Shown piece by piece: positions 18,777-28,169 of a stretch of DNA of 64,000 nt. The stretch comes from JBMZCV01 sp049613665 (GTDB lineage Bacteria > Bacteroidota > Bacteroidia > Chitinophagales > UBA2359). The notes beneath the pieces are model-generated. The model made no database searches and was not told the origin of the DNA. It was given only the letters and a program-made list of their open reading frames with translations. Location: positions 1 to 64,000 of the forward strand of contig JBMZCV010000004.1 of the NCBI GenBank assembly GCA_049613665.1, written 5' to 3'. Within the stretch, counting starts at the first letter, position 1, and each line of letters begins with the position of its first letter. The translations under genes and the position numbers were made by a program.

Positions 18777-18933
18777 AAGCGTTTTTCTAATTTTTAAAGT
18801 GTGAGAAATGACATATTTATAAAACTACGATAGCTTTCATTTCTTTTTTATAAGTCATGATTTTTTTATGAAAATGCTATTAAGCAAAATCATTTGCAAA
18901 AGCTCAATAGCGGTGTTTTTTATAAGCACCTAC

Positions 18934-20100
18934 CTATTGTACTTTTCCTTTCAAAGCGTCCACAGGATTCATATTTGCTATTTTTCGAGCAGGCAAAAAA
19001 CTAACGATAGTAGCCGAAAGAACAACTAAAACGATGGTTGTGAGAATGAGCGAAATGCCATAGACTGGAAAAATGCGTGAGGCAATAGCTACACCCATAT
19101 CTTGCGTCACCTCTGGAAAAGCGATGCCATTGGTAGCGAGATAAACGAAAAGCGGCACGCCAAAAATGCAACCTACTGCCATCGCAAAAATGCTATACAT
19201 ACTGCCCTCTACGGTAAACAAACTCACCACTTGCTGTCGAGTCATGCCCAAAGCAATGTAAGTGCCTATTTCTCTTTGCCTCCTGAAAACCGACAAAACT
19301 TGCGTGTCGAAAATGGCAAGTAAGGCAATAGCGATAAGCAACAAATACATGATAGAACCACTTACTTTTTTCATCGCAATAATATCATTGATGCTTTTCA
19401 GCAACTGATTTTGGCTTTGAAATGTCCATCCGCTTAGATTTTTTGCATTTTCGGCTTCAAAATTTTCATTGGCCACAAACAAAGTAGCATGATTTTCTAA
19501 GCCTGTTATTTCCCAAAGCTTATCAATAGGTATCCAAACTTGGCCTCTATCAACGCTAGGCACATCGGTATCAAAAATTTTTACGATAGTCATATTCGAC
19601 GCATCAAAAGTGCCATTTTTGTCTCGCCATCGCAAAAGCAGTTCATCGCCTTCTTTCATATTGATAGACTTGGCCATTTTTTCGCCTATTGCCACAGGAA
19701 TATTCGCTTTGCTATTGCTCACTTCTTGCATCGGCAATTTTAGCGTTGTTTGCTTTGCATCAATACCTTTTAGAGCAACAGAAAGCATACGGCCTTCTGG
19801 GTAAATACTTGCTTGTTGTATAAGAATAGGCGTTAAGCTATTGTCTTTTTGAGCCTTCAAAACGCCATGACTATCTTGTATTGTAAAAGGGTCGAAAGGG
19901 TCATAATCTTTGTGCAACAAATGTCCATTTCCATATTCCCACGCAATGCTATCTCGCTTTGCTTGTTCGTTCCAGCCATCTATCATGCCATTGTAGAAAA
20001 TGATAATGATAAAAGCGAAAGCCAAAATACCGACATTTAGCCAAGTGCGGAGGCCAGCACCTATCAAATTTTTGTAAGCTAACTGAAGTGCTAATTTCAT
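18934..20100 (-). CDS. FtsX-family ABC transporter permease, first tandem copy
   Basis: A 388-residue twin of the gene at 17610-18776, with the same membrane layout and the same FRRQREIGTYIALGMTRQQ block. Its start overlaps the ATPase stop by 4 bp, so this copy is the one translationally coupled to the ATP-binding subunit. Signature stretches such as AYKNLIGAGLRTWLNVGILA are shared word for word with the twin. Together with the third permease the locus encodes three permeases for one ATPase, more than the two expected for a LolCDE-type complex. Confidence 0.88.
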   Translation of the reverse strand: MKLALQLAYKNLIGAGLRTWLNVGILAFAFIIIIFYNGMIDGWNEQAKRDSIAWEYGNGHLLHKDYDPFDPFTIQDSHGVLKAQKDNSLTPILIQQASIYPEGRMLSVALKGIDAKQTTLKLPMQEVSNSKANIPVAIGEKMAKSINMKEGDELLLRWRDKNGTFDASNMTIVKIFDTDVPSVDRGQVWIPIDKLWEITGLENHATLFVANENFEAENAKNLSGWTFQSQNQLLKSINDIIAMKKVSGSIMYLLLIAIALLAIFDTQVLSVFRRQREIGTYIALGMTRQQVVSLFTVEGSMYSIFAMAVGCIFGVPLFVYLATNGIAFPEVTQDMGVAIASRIFPVYGISLILTTIVLVVLSATIVSFLPARKIANMNPVDALKGKVQ

Positions 20101-20810
20101 AATGCCTTCATTTTTTGTGTAATCAATTCATCTTGTTCCACTTTGCCATCTCTCAAATGCACAATTCTATCTAAATACGTCATTACCTTTTCATCGTGTG
20201 TCGAAAACAAGAAAGTTGTGCCGAGTTCTTTGTTTAGCGTTTTCATGGTTTTCAAAATAGCGTGAGCATTTTCGGCATCAAGATTTGCGGTCGGTTCATC
20301 GGCCAATAATATTTGCGGACGTTTTACCATTGCTCTGGCAATCGCTACACGCTGGCCTTCGCCACCCGACAATTTATGCGGCTTTTTGTTGGCCAATGCT
20401 GTCAAACCTACCCAATCTAAAGCTTCCATAACTGCTTTTTTTCTTTCGGTAGCAGACACATTTTGCAAAAGCAAAGCAAATTCTACATTTTCAAAAACCG
20501 TATAAACAGGCAATAGATTAAATACTTGAAAAATAAAACCGATATGCTTGTTTCGCAGTTGTGCCGACTCTTTGTGTGAAAGGTAGGCGATATTTTTGTC
20601 CAAAATCATGGCTTCGCCTTCTGTCGGACTATCCAATGAACCGATGATATTGAGCAAAGTCGTTTTGCCAGAGCCACTCGGCCCTACAAGTCCTGCAAAT
20701 TCGCCTTTTGAAAAGCTAAGATTGATGCCTTTTAAAGCTGTGAACTCTCCATCGCCAACCGAAAAACGCTTGATGACATTGTTGAGCTTAATAATTTTTT
20801 CTGTACTCAT
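20097..20810 (-). CDS. LolD/MacB-type ABC transporter ATP-binding subunit
   Basis: A 237-residue ATPase with all expected motifs: Walker A GPSGSGKTT (about residues 43-51), the Q-loop in IGFIFQVFNLLP, signature LSGGEGQRVAIARA, Walker B ILLADEPTANLD and the switch His in FSTHDE. The FNLLPVYTVFENV stretch is typical of the LolD/MacB class, which drives extraction or efflux rather than import. The stop overlaps the first permease start by 4 bp. Upstream, 58 bp separates it from the outer-membrane protein gene. Nothing appears to be missing. Confidence 0.92.
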   Translation of the reverse strand: MSTEKIIKLNNVIKRFSVGDGEFTALKGINLSFSKGEFAGLVGPSGSGKTTLLNIIGSLDSPTEGEAMILDKNIAYLSHKESAQLRNKHIGFIFQVFNLLPVYTVFENVEFALLLQNVSATERKKAVMEALDWVGLTALANKKPHKLSGGEGQRVAIARAMVKRPQILLADEPTANLDAENAHAILKTMKTLNKELGTTFLFSTHDEKVMTYLDRIVHLRDGKVEQDELITQKMKAL

Positions 20811-20868
20811 ATTTATTTGATTTTAAATTTATCTTTTTGTTTGATTAATTTCGCTATAAACCATTTTT

Positions 20869-22011
20869 TTAATGATTAAAAACGAACATCAGACGCACGC
20901 CAGGCCCCGAAAATTGATTGACGAAATCGTTTTGTTGAATACCTTGTTGCGTAGTAGGATTGTAATAAAACATTAAATAACCCACTACTTTTTTAAATTG
21001 ATGTTCATAGTTTAGAAAGGCAGTCGCATTTTCTCCTTTCCAATCGTAATAAAATATCGCACTTAAATTGTCGAAAAATCCCAAAGGATAGCTCAATGTT
21101 ATTGCGGTAAGATGGCTTGTATTGTCAAAACCGAAAGCTTCTTCATCAAAATTCGTCATCAGATGTTCTGCCACCATATTGATGCCATTGCCGATGCCAA
21201 AAGTGTAATCAGCACCGATATTCAATAAATTTTGATGCGTAAATAAGCTGACATTCTTTGTTTTATAAATATAAGCTGCCTCAAACCACAAGCCAATGCC
21301 TATATCCCATTTGCCATCTATGCCTACTCTATGTTCTGGAATTTTCTCAAATTGAGACACAAAAAGCGAATTTTCAGAGTTGGCGGTTCTATAATGATAC
21401 GAAGTCGCTATTTCGCCTCGCTCCATAGGAATTTGCACACGCCCACCCATTTCAGGTATTTTTTTATTCGTTTCTATCGCATCAAAACCTCTTGTTTTTT
21501 CATTGCCATACAAAGCCCAAAACCAGATATTGGCATTGTTCAAAAAATAATATCTGCCCAAAACGCCATAAACACCGTTGGTGAGTTGCAGAGGGTCTCT
21601 TGGGTCTATTTGATTGAACCACTGAATAGGCCGTAGCAAAGTTGCTGCACCAAAATCTATTTTTTGCAAACCTACTCTTAGCTCAAATTGCTTGGCAGTA
21701 TATCTTGCCCAAATTCGATAAGGCTGAATATCGCCATTGGTTTGAACCGAGTCGAAAGGGTGCATCAACAACGAAGACGAAAAGTTTGCCGAAGCTTCAA
21801 AGTCTAGCATTTTCATAGAATCAAGAGCAAAACCATAACTCAATTCTGGAATATATCGTATGCCCAAAAAAGTATTCAAATCATTTTCTGGACTAAAACT
21901 GCTTATTGCCGAAACCTGCCCATCAAATGCAAGTTTTTGTGCTTCGTTTTGAGCAAAAATATTGAAGCAAAAAAATATAACAAGCGATGAAATTGCAAGA
22001 AATCTTATCAT
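20869..22011 (-). CDS. Predicted outer-membrane beta-barrel protein of the ABC export locus
   Basis: A 380-residue exported protein with a signal peptide (1-20, ending NIFAQ). Alternating amphipathic strands with many Tyr/Trp/Phe residues follow, ending in VRLMFVFNH, as expected for an outer-membrane barrel. The block LRVGLQKIDFGAATLLRP followed by DPRDPLQL resembles phosphate-porin-like and DUF1302-like barrels, but I cannot assign a family firmly. Its start overlaps the TetR stop by 4 bp, so it is cotranscribed with its likely regulator and the exporter. It probably supplies the outer-membrane step of the pathway. Confidence 0.65.
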   Translation of the reverse strand: MIRFLAISSLVIFFCFNIFAQNEAQKLAFDGQVSAISSFSPENDLNTFLGIRYIPELSYGFALDSMKMLDFEASANFSSSLLMHPFDSVQTNGDIQPYRIWARYTAKQFELRVGLQKIDFGAATLLRPIQWFNQIDPRDPLQLTNGVYGVLGRYYFLNNANIWFWALYGNEKTRGFDAIETNKKIPEMGGRVQIPMERGEIATSYHYRTANSENSLFVSQFEKIPEHRVGIDGKWDIGIGLWFEAAYIYKTKNVSLFTHQNLLNIGADYTFGIGNGINMVAEHLMTNFDEEAFGFDNTSHLTAITLSYPLGFFDNLSAIFYYDWKGENATAFLNYEHQFKKVVGYLMFYYNPTTQQGIQQNDFVNQFSGPGVRLMFVFNH

Positions 22012-22613
22012 AGTTTGTGTGTTTTTGTTGGCAAAATTCCATAAAAGAAAGAAGTCGTCAGCTCCATAATCATTTCGGTAGAATTGGCATACAATGCTGC
22101 TAACTCTTCGTCTAGTATCTTTTTTTGCAAATCGTTGAGCGTATATAAAATAAAAGAGAGTTTCAAATCTTGCCGAATCCAGCCTTTTTTTTGAGCTTCC
22201 GCAAAATCTTCCATCACTCTGTCAAGGCTTTTTTTTCTATGTTTTATCAAAATCTCTTGTAAACTCGTGTCTTGATTTTGATAAATATCTTTCAAAAATT
22301 CGTGACTGACATCTTTCGAATTTTCGGCTTTCATCAAAATCATTTGCCTTACCTTATCAATAAAAGCAATATCTTGAACCATGATTCGGTTGTAGTCCGC
22401 TAGTCCTTTTTCTGACAAATGAATTAAAACTTGTTTGGCTACCTCGTTTTTGTTTTTAAAATTGCGATAAAAAGTCATTTTGCTTACGCCAGCTTCTTGG
22501 CAAATTTCTTCTACTGTCACTCTCGTAATGCCATATTTCCAAAATAGTGTTTTGGCACTTTTTTGAATGGCTATAAAACTTTTACTTCTTTTATTTTTCT
22601 TTATTTCAATCAT
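22008..22613 (-). CDS. TetR/AcrR-family transcriptional regulator
   Basis: A 201-residue regulator with the TetR helix-turn-helix at about residues 28-60 (VTVEEICQEAGVSKMTFYRNF). The helical ligand-binding region after it is typical in length. It is the first gene of the minus-strand export unit, overlapping the next gene by 4 bp, and therefore very likely controls its own operon. Its ligand is unknown; a lipid or membrane-stress signal would suit the downstream transporter. An imperfect palindrome 15 bp upstream of its start is a candidate operator. Confidence 0.9.
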   Translation of the reverse strand: MIEIKKNKRSKSFIAIQKSAKTLFWKYGITRVTVEEICQEAGVSKMTFYRNFKNKNEVAKQVLIHLSEKGLADYNRIMVQDIAFIDKVRQMILMKAENSKDVSHEFLKDIYQNQDTSLQEILIKHRKKSLDRVMEDFAEAQKKGWIRQDLKLSFILYTLNDLQKKILDEELAALYANSTEMIMELTTSFFYGILPTKTHKL

Positions 22614-22627
22614 ACTCTTTTGTAATT

Positions 22628-22652
22628 GTTACTTTTATAACGGAAAAGTTAC
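22628..22652. promoter_or_regulatory. Candidate TetR operator in the divergent spacer
   Basis: GTTACTTTT and AAAAGTTAC form 9-bp near-complementary arms around 7 bp, 15 bp upstream of the tetR start. A further AGTAAC half-site lies near 22679. It is positioned to control the export operon and possibly the divergent plug gene. No experimental consensus was available. Confidence 0.35.
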
Positions 22653-22800
22653 TAAAAAGGTTTCAAAAACAAAAAAAAGTAACATTTTTTTTTGTAAAAA
22701 AGCGAAAAAACAAATCTAGAAAATGCTTTATGCTAAAAAAATACTAATTTCGTTATCTTATCGTGTTGCTTTTTACCATTAAAATAAAAAATGTAATAAT

Positions 22801-24147
22801 ATGAAAAAACAATTTTTCTGTTTGATAATATGCTTTTTACTATTTAGTGTAGCAGTTTTTGCTCAAAAAAAAGCGAAAAAAACAAAGAAAACAAAGCATA
22901 AAAAAGAAGCCTATTTCAATCCTAAAACTCTGCGGTACGACAATTTTGTGTATGAAGAAAATATAAAAACAGTTTTGTTGCACGAAGCTTCGCACCCTTT
23001 AAATGAACCTTTTATACAACTAAATAGCGGTGAGTTTTTGCTCTTGAGTTTTGATGATTTGAGCGAAGAAGCCAATAATTATAGCTACAAAATTGTGCAT
23101 TGCACGGCTGATTGGCAGGAGTCCGATATTGACGCATTTGATTATATAGATGGTTTTACGCAAAACGATATTACAGAATATGAGTATTCGTTTAATACCT
23201 TGCAAGATTATGTGCAGTATCGTTTGGCTATTCCGAATGAAGATATACGCCTCACAAAATCTGGCAATTATTTGCTGAAGGTGTATGCAAACAATGATGA
23301 GGAAAATTTGATATTGACAAGGCGTTTTGCGATTTATGAGCAAAAAGTGAATACCGAAGTGCGTTTGATGTTGTCGAGTTTTAAAAAATACCATAATACA
23401 CATCATCGGCTCAATTTTTGGTTAGATTGTAGCAGTTTGGGAGTTCAAAATGTGTTGCAAGAAATAAAAGTAGCAGTATTGCAAAATGGTCGTTGGGACA
23501 ATGCGATGACAGGACTTTCGCCTAGCTTTTTGCGAAACGAAATGTTGGAGTTTGATTCGAGTAGCGAAAATTTGTTTGCGGCAGGCAATGATTTTCGCTA
23601 TATTGATTTCCGAAATTTGCATCACGAAGGCACAAGTATTCAAGACATTATCCGAGATGATGAAAATGGCGAAAATACAGTAATTTTGCACACAGATGTC
23701 ATCAGAAAGCGAGGAGGAGAGCGGCGTTTTCGAGTAGTCACAAACGACATGAACGGCAAATATATGATACGAGCTATTCAGCGAATTTTTACCTCACTTG
23801 ATGCCGATTATGCACAGGTTCATTTTAGTTTAGAGATGGAAGAGCCTATTGAAGATGGCAATATATATGTGTTTGGAGCATTGTCGGATTGGCAAACTTT
23901 ACCAAAATTTCAAATGACATATAATAGAGAAAGAAAAGCTTATGAGGCAAATATTTTTTTAAAACAAGGCATTTATGATTATCAATATGTGGTGGCAAAA
24001 GATGGCGGCAAGCAAATAGATGCAACAAGCATAGAAGGAAATTATTATGCTACCGAAAATAATTATTTTATCTTGACTTATTACCGAAACTTTCGCAATA
24101 GATACGATGAGTTGGTTGGATTTTGGCATATCAATTCAAAACAGTAA
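22801..24147 (+). CDS. Type IX secretion system plug protein (DUF5103)
   Basis: A 448-residue exported protein: signal peptide (1-21, ending VFAQ), a Lys-rich stretch, then the DUF5103 domain. This begins YFNPKTLRYDNFVYEENIKT and includes PFIQLNSGEFLLLSFDDL and YKIVHCTADWQ. The C-terminal half (about 330-420) reads like a carbohydrate-binding-module-like beta domain (FGALSDWQ). In Flavobacterium the Plug protein closes the periplasmic side of the SprA translocon when it carries no cargo. Finding it supports a T9SS in this organism. No other T9SS genes are in the window, consistent with their usual scattering. A weak TAATTTCG -7-like element lies about 50 bp upstream. Confidence 0.85.
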   Translation: MKKQFFCLIICFLLFSVAVFAQKKAKKTKKTKHKKEAYFNPKTLRYDNFVYEENIKTVLLHEASHPLNEPFIQLNSGEFLLLSFDDLSEEANNYSYKIVHCTADWQESDIDAFDYIDGFTQNDITEYEYSFNTLQDYVQYRLAIPNEDIRLTKSGNYLLKVYANNDEENLILTRRFAIYEQKVNTEVRLMLSSFKKYHNTHHRLNFWLDCSSLGVQNVLQEIKVAVLQNGRWDNAMTGLSPSFLRNEMLEFDSSSENLFAAGNDFRYIDFRNLHHEGTSIQDIIRDDENGENTVILHTDVIRKRGGERRFRVVTNDMNGKYMIRAIQRIFTSLDADYAQVHFSLEMEEPIEDGNIYVFGALSDWQTLPKFQMTYNRERKAYEANIFLKQGIYDYQYVVAKDGGKQIDATSIEGNYYATENNYFILTYYRNFRNRYDELVGFWHINSKQ

Positions 24148-24563
24148 AAAAAAACATAAATTAATCCTATAAACTGTCCTTAAAAAATGACATTTAAATG
24201 TCATTTGTGGCTTTTGTTTCTTGAAAAGCTTGATAAAATGACTACTTTTAAACTTTATTTAAAAATTTTACATTGAAAAGGTTAAAAAAGTAAAATTTTA
24301 TTTGTTTTTGTAATTTGCTGATAATCAAGTTTTTATAAATTATAAAAAAACATTTTTAGTTGAAAAAAACTAAATAAAGCCTTTTTTAACTTTTTTCAAC
24401 TAAAAAACGATGACATTTTTGTGTTTTTATTCAAAAAAGAAATACTGTTGGTATAATACTTGCTAATCTCATATTAAGAAACGTAGCAATTAAAATTTCT
24501 ACAATTTGTAGAATAAATCTGTCTAACTGCTTAGTGAATTGTTACAATAAATAAAAAGATATT
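24148..24563. other. AT-rich spacer with a 22-bp palindrome
   Basis: This 416-bp gap holds no gene I can support. A perfect palindrome at 24185-24206 (AAATGACATTT followed by its complement) lies just past the plug gene and may act in termination or regulation. The remainder is very AT-rich leader sequence for the FIST gene. Confidence 0.5.
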
Positions 24564-25706
24564 ATGCAAATACAACAACAAAGCTGGAACGCCTATAATG
24601 GCTGGACAGTAGAACGAAACGAAAACTTCACTTTTGCTAAACCTGCTTTGGTTTTAGCTTTCGGCAATCGTTTTGAGTTAGAAAAAGAGGAAAGATTTAT
24701 TGAATTGCAAAATTTTTATCCCAACAGTCATATTATACTTAACTCTACTTCTGGCGAAATTATTGGTACAGAAGTAAAAGATGGTTCTATCGTTGTTACA
24801 GCCATACAGTTTGAACACACAACTTATGAAGTAGCAGTAGAAAATATCAAAAATTGGGAGAGCAGTTATGCTGTTGCTAAACAATTGGTGAGTAGATTTG
24901 AACAAACTGATTTGCGACATATTTTTGTGGTTTCCGATGGACAGTTGGTCAATGGAAGTGAGTTGGTAAAAGGATTTAATGACAGCTTGAGTGATGGTAT
25001 AACTGTAACAGGTGGTTTGGCTGGCGATGATGCAAGATTTCAAAAAACATTAGTTGGCATGAACAATCAGCCTTCGGAAGGCAATATTGTGGCGATAGGT
25101 TTTTATGGCGAGCAGCTAAAAGTCGGTTATGGTTCGGTAGGTGGCTGGAATTCTTTTGGCCCAGAACGAATTATTACCAAATCGAAAGGCAATGTTTTGT
25201 ATGAGCTAGATGGACAGTCGGCTTTGGCTATTTATAAAAAATATTTAGGCCCAAAAGCAGAAGGATTGCCTAGCACAGCCTTGCTATTTCCATTGAGTAT
25301 TCGTTTGCATGACGATGAAAAATCGCTTGTTAGAACCATCTTAGCCATAGATGAGGAAGAGCAAAGTATGACTTTTGCAGGCGATATGCCTGAAGGCACA
25401 AAGGCAAGATTGATGAAAGCAAATTTTGACAAACTCATTGATGGTGCTTATGATTCGGCAAACTCTTGCTTGTTGCCATTGGAAAATCAAGAAGCGGAAA
25501 TAGCACTTTTGGTCAGTTGTGTGGGGCGAAAGTTAGTATTAGACCAACGTATAGAAGAAGAAGTAGAAGGCGTGGTTGAAGTCGTTGGCAACAAAGCAGT
25601 TGTTACAGGCTTTTATTCTTATGGCGAATTAGCTCCCTTTGCAGGCTATCTCAATTGTGAGTTGCATAATCAAACAATGACGGTTACGCTTCTAGGTGAA
25701 AAATAA
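24564..25706 (+). CDS. FIST-domain sensory protein
   Basis: A 380-residue cytoplasmic protein with FIST_N (about 25-220) and FIST_C (about 225-370). Recognisable parts are the central ITVTGGLAGDDARF block, GFYGEQLKVGYGSVGGW, and the C-terminal TGFYSYGELAPF with the LNCELHNQTMTVTLL end. FIST domains are predicted intracellular sensors of small ligands, possibly amino acids, found fused to or beside signalling enzymes. No membrane segment is present. The histidine kinase gene starts 101 bp downstream in the same direction, so this is probably its sensory partner. Confidence 0.9.
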   Translation: MQIQQQSWNAYNGWTVERNENFTFAKPALVLAFGNRFELEKEERFIELQNFYPNSHIILNSTSGEIIGTEVKDGSIVVTAIQFEHTTYEVAVENIKNWESSYAVAKQLVSRFEQTDLRHIFVVSDGQLVNGSELVKGFNDSLSDGITVTGGLAGDDARFQKTLVGMNNQPSEGNIVAIGFYGEQLKVGYGSVGGWNSFGPERIITKSKGNVLYELDGQSALAIYKKYLGPKAEGLPSTALLFPLSIRLHDDEKSLVRTILAIDEEEQSMTFAGDMPEGTKARLMKANFDKLIDGAYDSANSCLLPLENQEAEIALLVSCVGRKLVLDQRIEEEVEGVVEVVGNKAVVTGFYSYGELAPFAGYLNCELHNQTMTVTLLGEK

Positions 25707-25807
25707 ATTTATTACAGTTTTTGCAAAAATGTTATTCGTTTTATTTCAAAGCGACAATTTTAAACTTAGTTTTTTAATTATTCCTATTTGGAAAGCCTAT
25801 TGAATAT

Positions 25808-27259
25808 ATGAAAGAAGAAATAAAAGAGCAGCCTATTAAGAATCGTTTATTAAAAAGACAGATAAAACGAGCCTTTGGTCATATCGAAAATGTACCTTCT
25901 AATGTTTGGCCATTGCTCGAAGCTGTTGATAAATCGTATAGCCATTTTACTGAAGATAGAGAATTGTTGGAACGAGCTATGGATATTAGCTCAGAAGAAT
26001 TGTATGAAGCAAATGCAAAGTTGCGTGCTGAAACAGCCAAACAGCAGCAGATTTTTCAGAAACTGAAACAATCCTTATCTACCTTATTGTCTTTGGATAT
26101 AGGTTTGAAAGAAACAATAGATACAGAGAATGACGAAAATCTTTTGCACTTGGCCGAATTGATTGAGAAGCAAGCTCACAAGATAAAAGCAGTAGAAGAA
26201 GAGTTGTTGCTCATCAAAAAACTCATTAATCAATCGACAGATAGTGTGCAAGTTGCTAATGAGGATGGCCAGTTTATTTTTGTGAATGAAGAAACTGCTC
26301 GCCGCACAAATTATACCATAGAGGAAATGTTGCAATTGAAGGTGAGAGATATAGAACAAATTTTTGCAGAAGAAGGCTCATGGGAAAAGCATCTGGAAGA
26401 GTTAAAAGGGCTTCCTGAAGGCATGATTATAGAAGGTGTAAATAGGCGACTAAATGGCGAAACATTTCCTGTTGAGGTCAATACACGTTATGTCAAAATT
26501 GATGACAAGGCATATCTTTTGGCCTTTTCTCGTGATATTAGCGAGCGTAAAAAAGCAGAACTATTACAACAGGCTTTGATTAACGACCTTGAAAGTGCCA
26601 ATACAGAGCTAAAAGATTTTGCCTATGTGGTATCACACGACCTAAAAGCACCCTTGCGAGGTATTGGTTCGCTCACAGATTGGCTCATACAAGATTATGC
26701 AGATTTGTTAGATGAAGATGGAAAAATGCACCTCAAGCTATTGAAAAAGCGAGTAAACAGAATGCACAACCTCATAGAAGGCATTTTGCAATATTCACGA
26801 ATCGGTAGGATAGATGACTTTGTTACAAATGTAGATTTGAATTTGTTGTTACTCGATGTGTTAGATTCTTTGAGCAAGCCAGAAAATTTTGATGTTCAGA
26901 TAGAAGGGCATTTTCCTATTGTTCAAAATGATGAAACTCGAATGCGACAGGTATTCCAAAACCTTATTAGCAATGCTATTAAATATAATGACAAAAAAAT
27001 AGGGCAAGTCGTTATAAAATGTATAAACGAGCCTACAAGATGGGTATTTAGTGTTACGGATAATGGCCCTGGAATTGATAAAAAGTATTACGAAAAAGTA
27101 TTTCAAATTTTTCAAACCCTCAACGCCAGAGACCGAGTAGAAAGCACAGGCATTGGTTTGACTTTAGTAAAAAGAATTGTTGAAAATAACAAAGGCAAAA
27201 TTTGGATTGAAGCAACAGAGAAAGAAGGCACTTGTTTTTGTTTTACCTTGCCTAAATAA
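25808..27259 (+). CDS. Soluble PAS-domain sensor histidine kinase partnering FIST
   Basis: A 483-residue cytoplasmic kinase. The N-terminal helical region (about 1-140) carries LLERAMDISSEELYEANAKL, a stretch typical of kinases encoded beside FIST proteins. A PAS domain follows (about 143-250), then a HisKA domain with the phospho-acceptor His277 in VSHDLKAPLRG. The HATPase domain has the N box LISNAIKYND, DNGPGID and GIGLTLVKRIVE. There is no membrane segment, so it must sense through protein partners. It and the kinase at 28170 share the same HisKA wording and are paralogues. Confidence 0.92.
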   Translation: MKEEIKEQPIKNRLLKRQIKRAFGHIENVPSNVWPLLEAVDKSYSHFTEDRELLERAMDISSEELYEANAKLRAETAKQQQIFQKLKQSLSTLLSLDIGLKETIDTENDENLLHLAELIEKQAHKIKAVEEELLLIKKLINQSTDSVQVANEDGQFIFVNEETARRTNYTIEEMLQLKVRDIEQIFAEEGSWEKHLEELKGLPEGMIIEGVNRRLNGETFPVEVNTRYVKIDDKAYLLAFSRDISERKKAELLQQALINDLESANTELKDFAYVVSHDLKAPLRGIGSLTDWLIQDYADLLDEDGKMHLKLLKKRVNRMHNLIEGILQYSRIGRIDDFVTNVDLNLLLLDVLDSLSKPENFDVQIEGHFPIVQNDETRMRQVFQNLISNAIKYNDKKIGQVVIKCINEPTRWVFSVTDNGPGIDKKYYEKVFQIFQTLNARDRVESTGIGLTLVKRIVENNKGKIWIEATEKEGTCFCFTLPK

Positions 27260-27528
27260 AAGCAATGTGACATCTCGCTAAAGCTAACACTAAAGAAGCT
27301 GCGTATTATTAAAAAGTGCTAGACATTTAAAAATAAAATTCGGCTAATTGCTTTGCTCAATGACTTGCATAAAGCACATCAAGTGACCGAAAAAATGTTA
27401 GTTGAAATAGATTTTTTTAGATTTTTTTATCGTATCTTGACAAATAGTGACTTTGATATATCGTTGTAAAAGCTAAACAAAAGCTTCATTTATAACGAAA
27501 TACAAATAAACAAATATTTCTAAGTGAA

Positions 27529-27634
27529 ATAAGTAGTCAGGCAAAAATAAATATACATCTCGTTGGAGCTAACACGCTGAACATCAATGTGTTAGCAACG
27601 AATCGACCGTTTATTAAATAGTGCTTGGCACTTA
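27529..27634 (+). repeat. Dispersed ~105-bp repeat (ACATCTCGTTG family), copy 2
   Basis: Matches 15770-15874 over its full length, including the GCTAACAC ... GTGTTAGC hairpin and the terminal AGTGCTTGGCACT hairpin. A partial third copy lies just upstream at about 27266-27330. Together they fill most of the 441-bp gap between the first kinase and the response regulator; the rest is AT-rich. Confidence 0.65.
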
Positions 27635-27700
27635 ATATTTGCAAACAAAACTTACATAATTTACTTTACAAGACTTTTGGTCTAATAAAACAAAAAGTAT

Positions 27701-28117
27701 ATGATTAATGGAAATAAACCAATTCTTCTAGTTGAAGATGACGAAGTAGATATAATGACTGTAAAACGGAGTTTGAGAGAAATAAAAATCACAAACCCAC
27801 TACATGTTGTCAATAATGGAGAAGAAGCGTTGGTATATTTGAATGAGGCATATCCAATATTGCCATCTATCATTTTGCTCGACATCAATATGCCACGCAT
27901 GAATGGTATCGAGTTTCTGAAACATGCCAAAGCAGATAAACGATTTAAACGTATTCCTGTTATTATTTTGACAACTTCAAAAGAGGAGCAAGACCGATAT
28001 GCGAGCTTTGATTTGAGTGTGGCAGGCTATATGGTAAAACCTGTTGATTATGAGCAATTTGTAGAACTAATGAGAACCATAGAAGTCTATTGGAGCATTA
28101 GCCAATTATCACAATAG
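27701..28117 (+). CDS. Single-domain response regulator (Rcp1-like)
   Basis: A 138-residue CheY-like receiver with no output domain. The acidic pocket is EDDEVD (residues 12-17), the phospho-acceptor is Asp61 in LLDINMPRMNG, the conserved Thr lies in IILTTS and the Lys in GYMVKPVDY. The long insertion-free pattern and EVDIMTVKR beginning match the Rcp1-type regulators used by soluble PAS or phytochrome kinases. It is 52 bp upstream of the next kinase. Output probably passes through protein contacts or the phosphorelay of the hybrid kinase downstream. Confidence 0.92.
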   Translation: MINGNKPILLVEDDEVDIMTVKRSLREIKITNPLHVVNNGEEALVYLNEAYPILPSIILLDINMPRMNGIEFLKHAKADKRFKRIPVIILTTSKEEQDRYASFDLSVAGYMVKPVDYEQFVELMRTIEVYWSISQLSQ

Positions 28118-28169
28118 AATGCCTCTAATATGTTGAATTTATTTTATATCATTATTTTTTAACTTTAAC

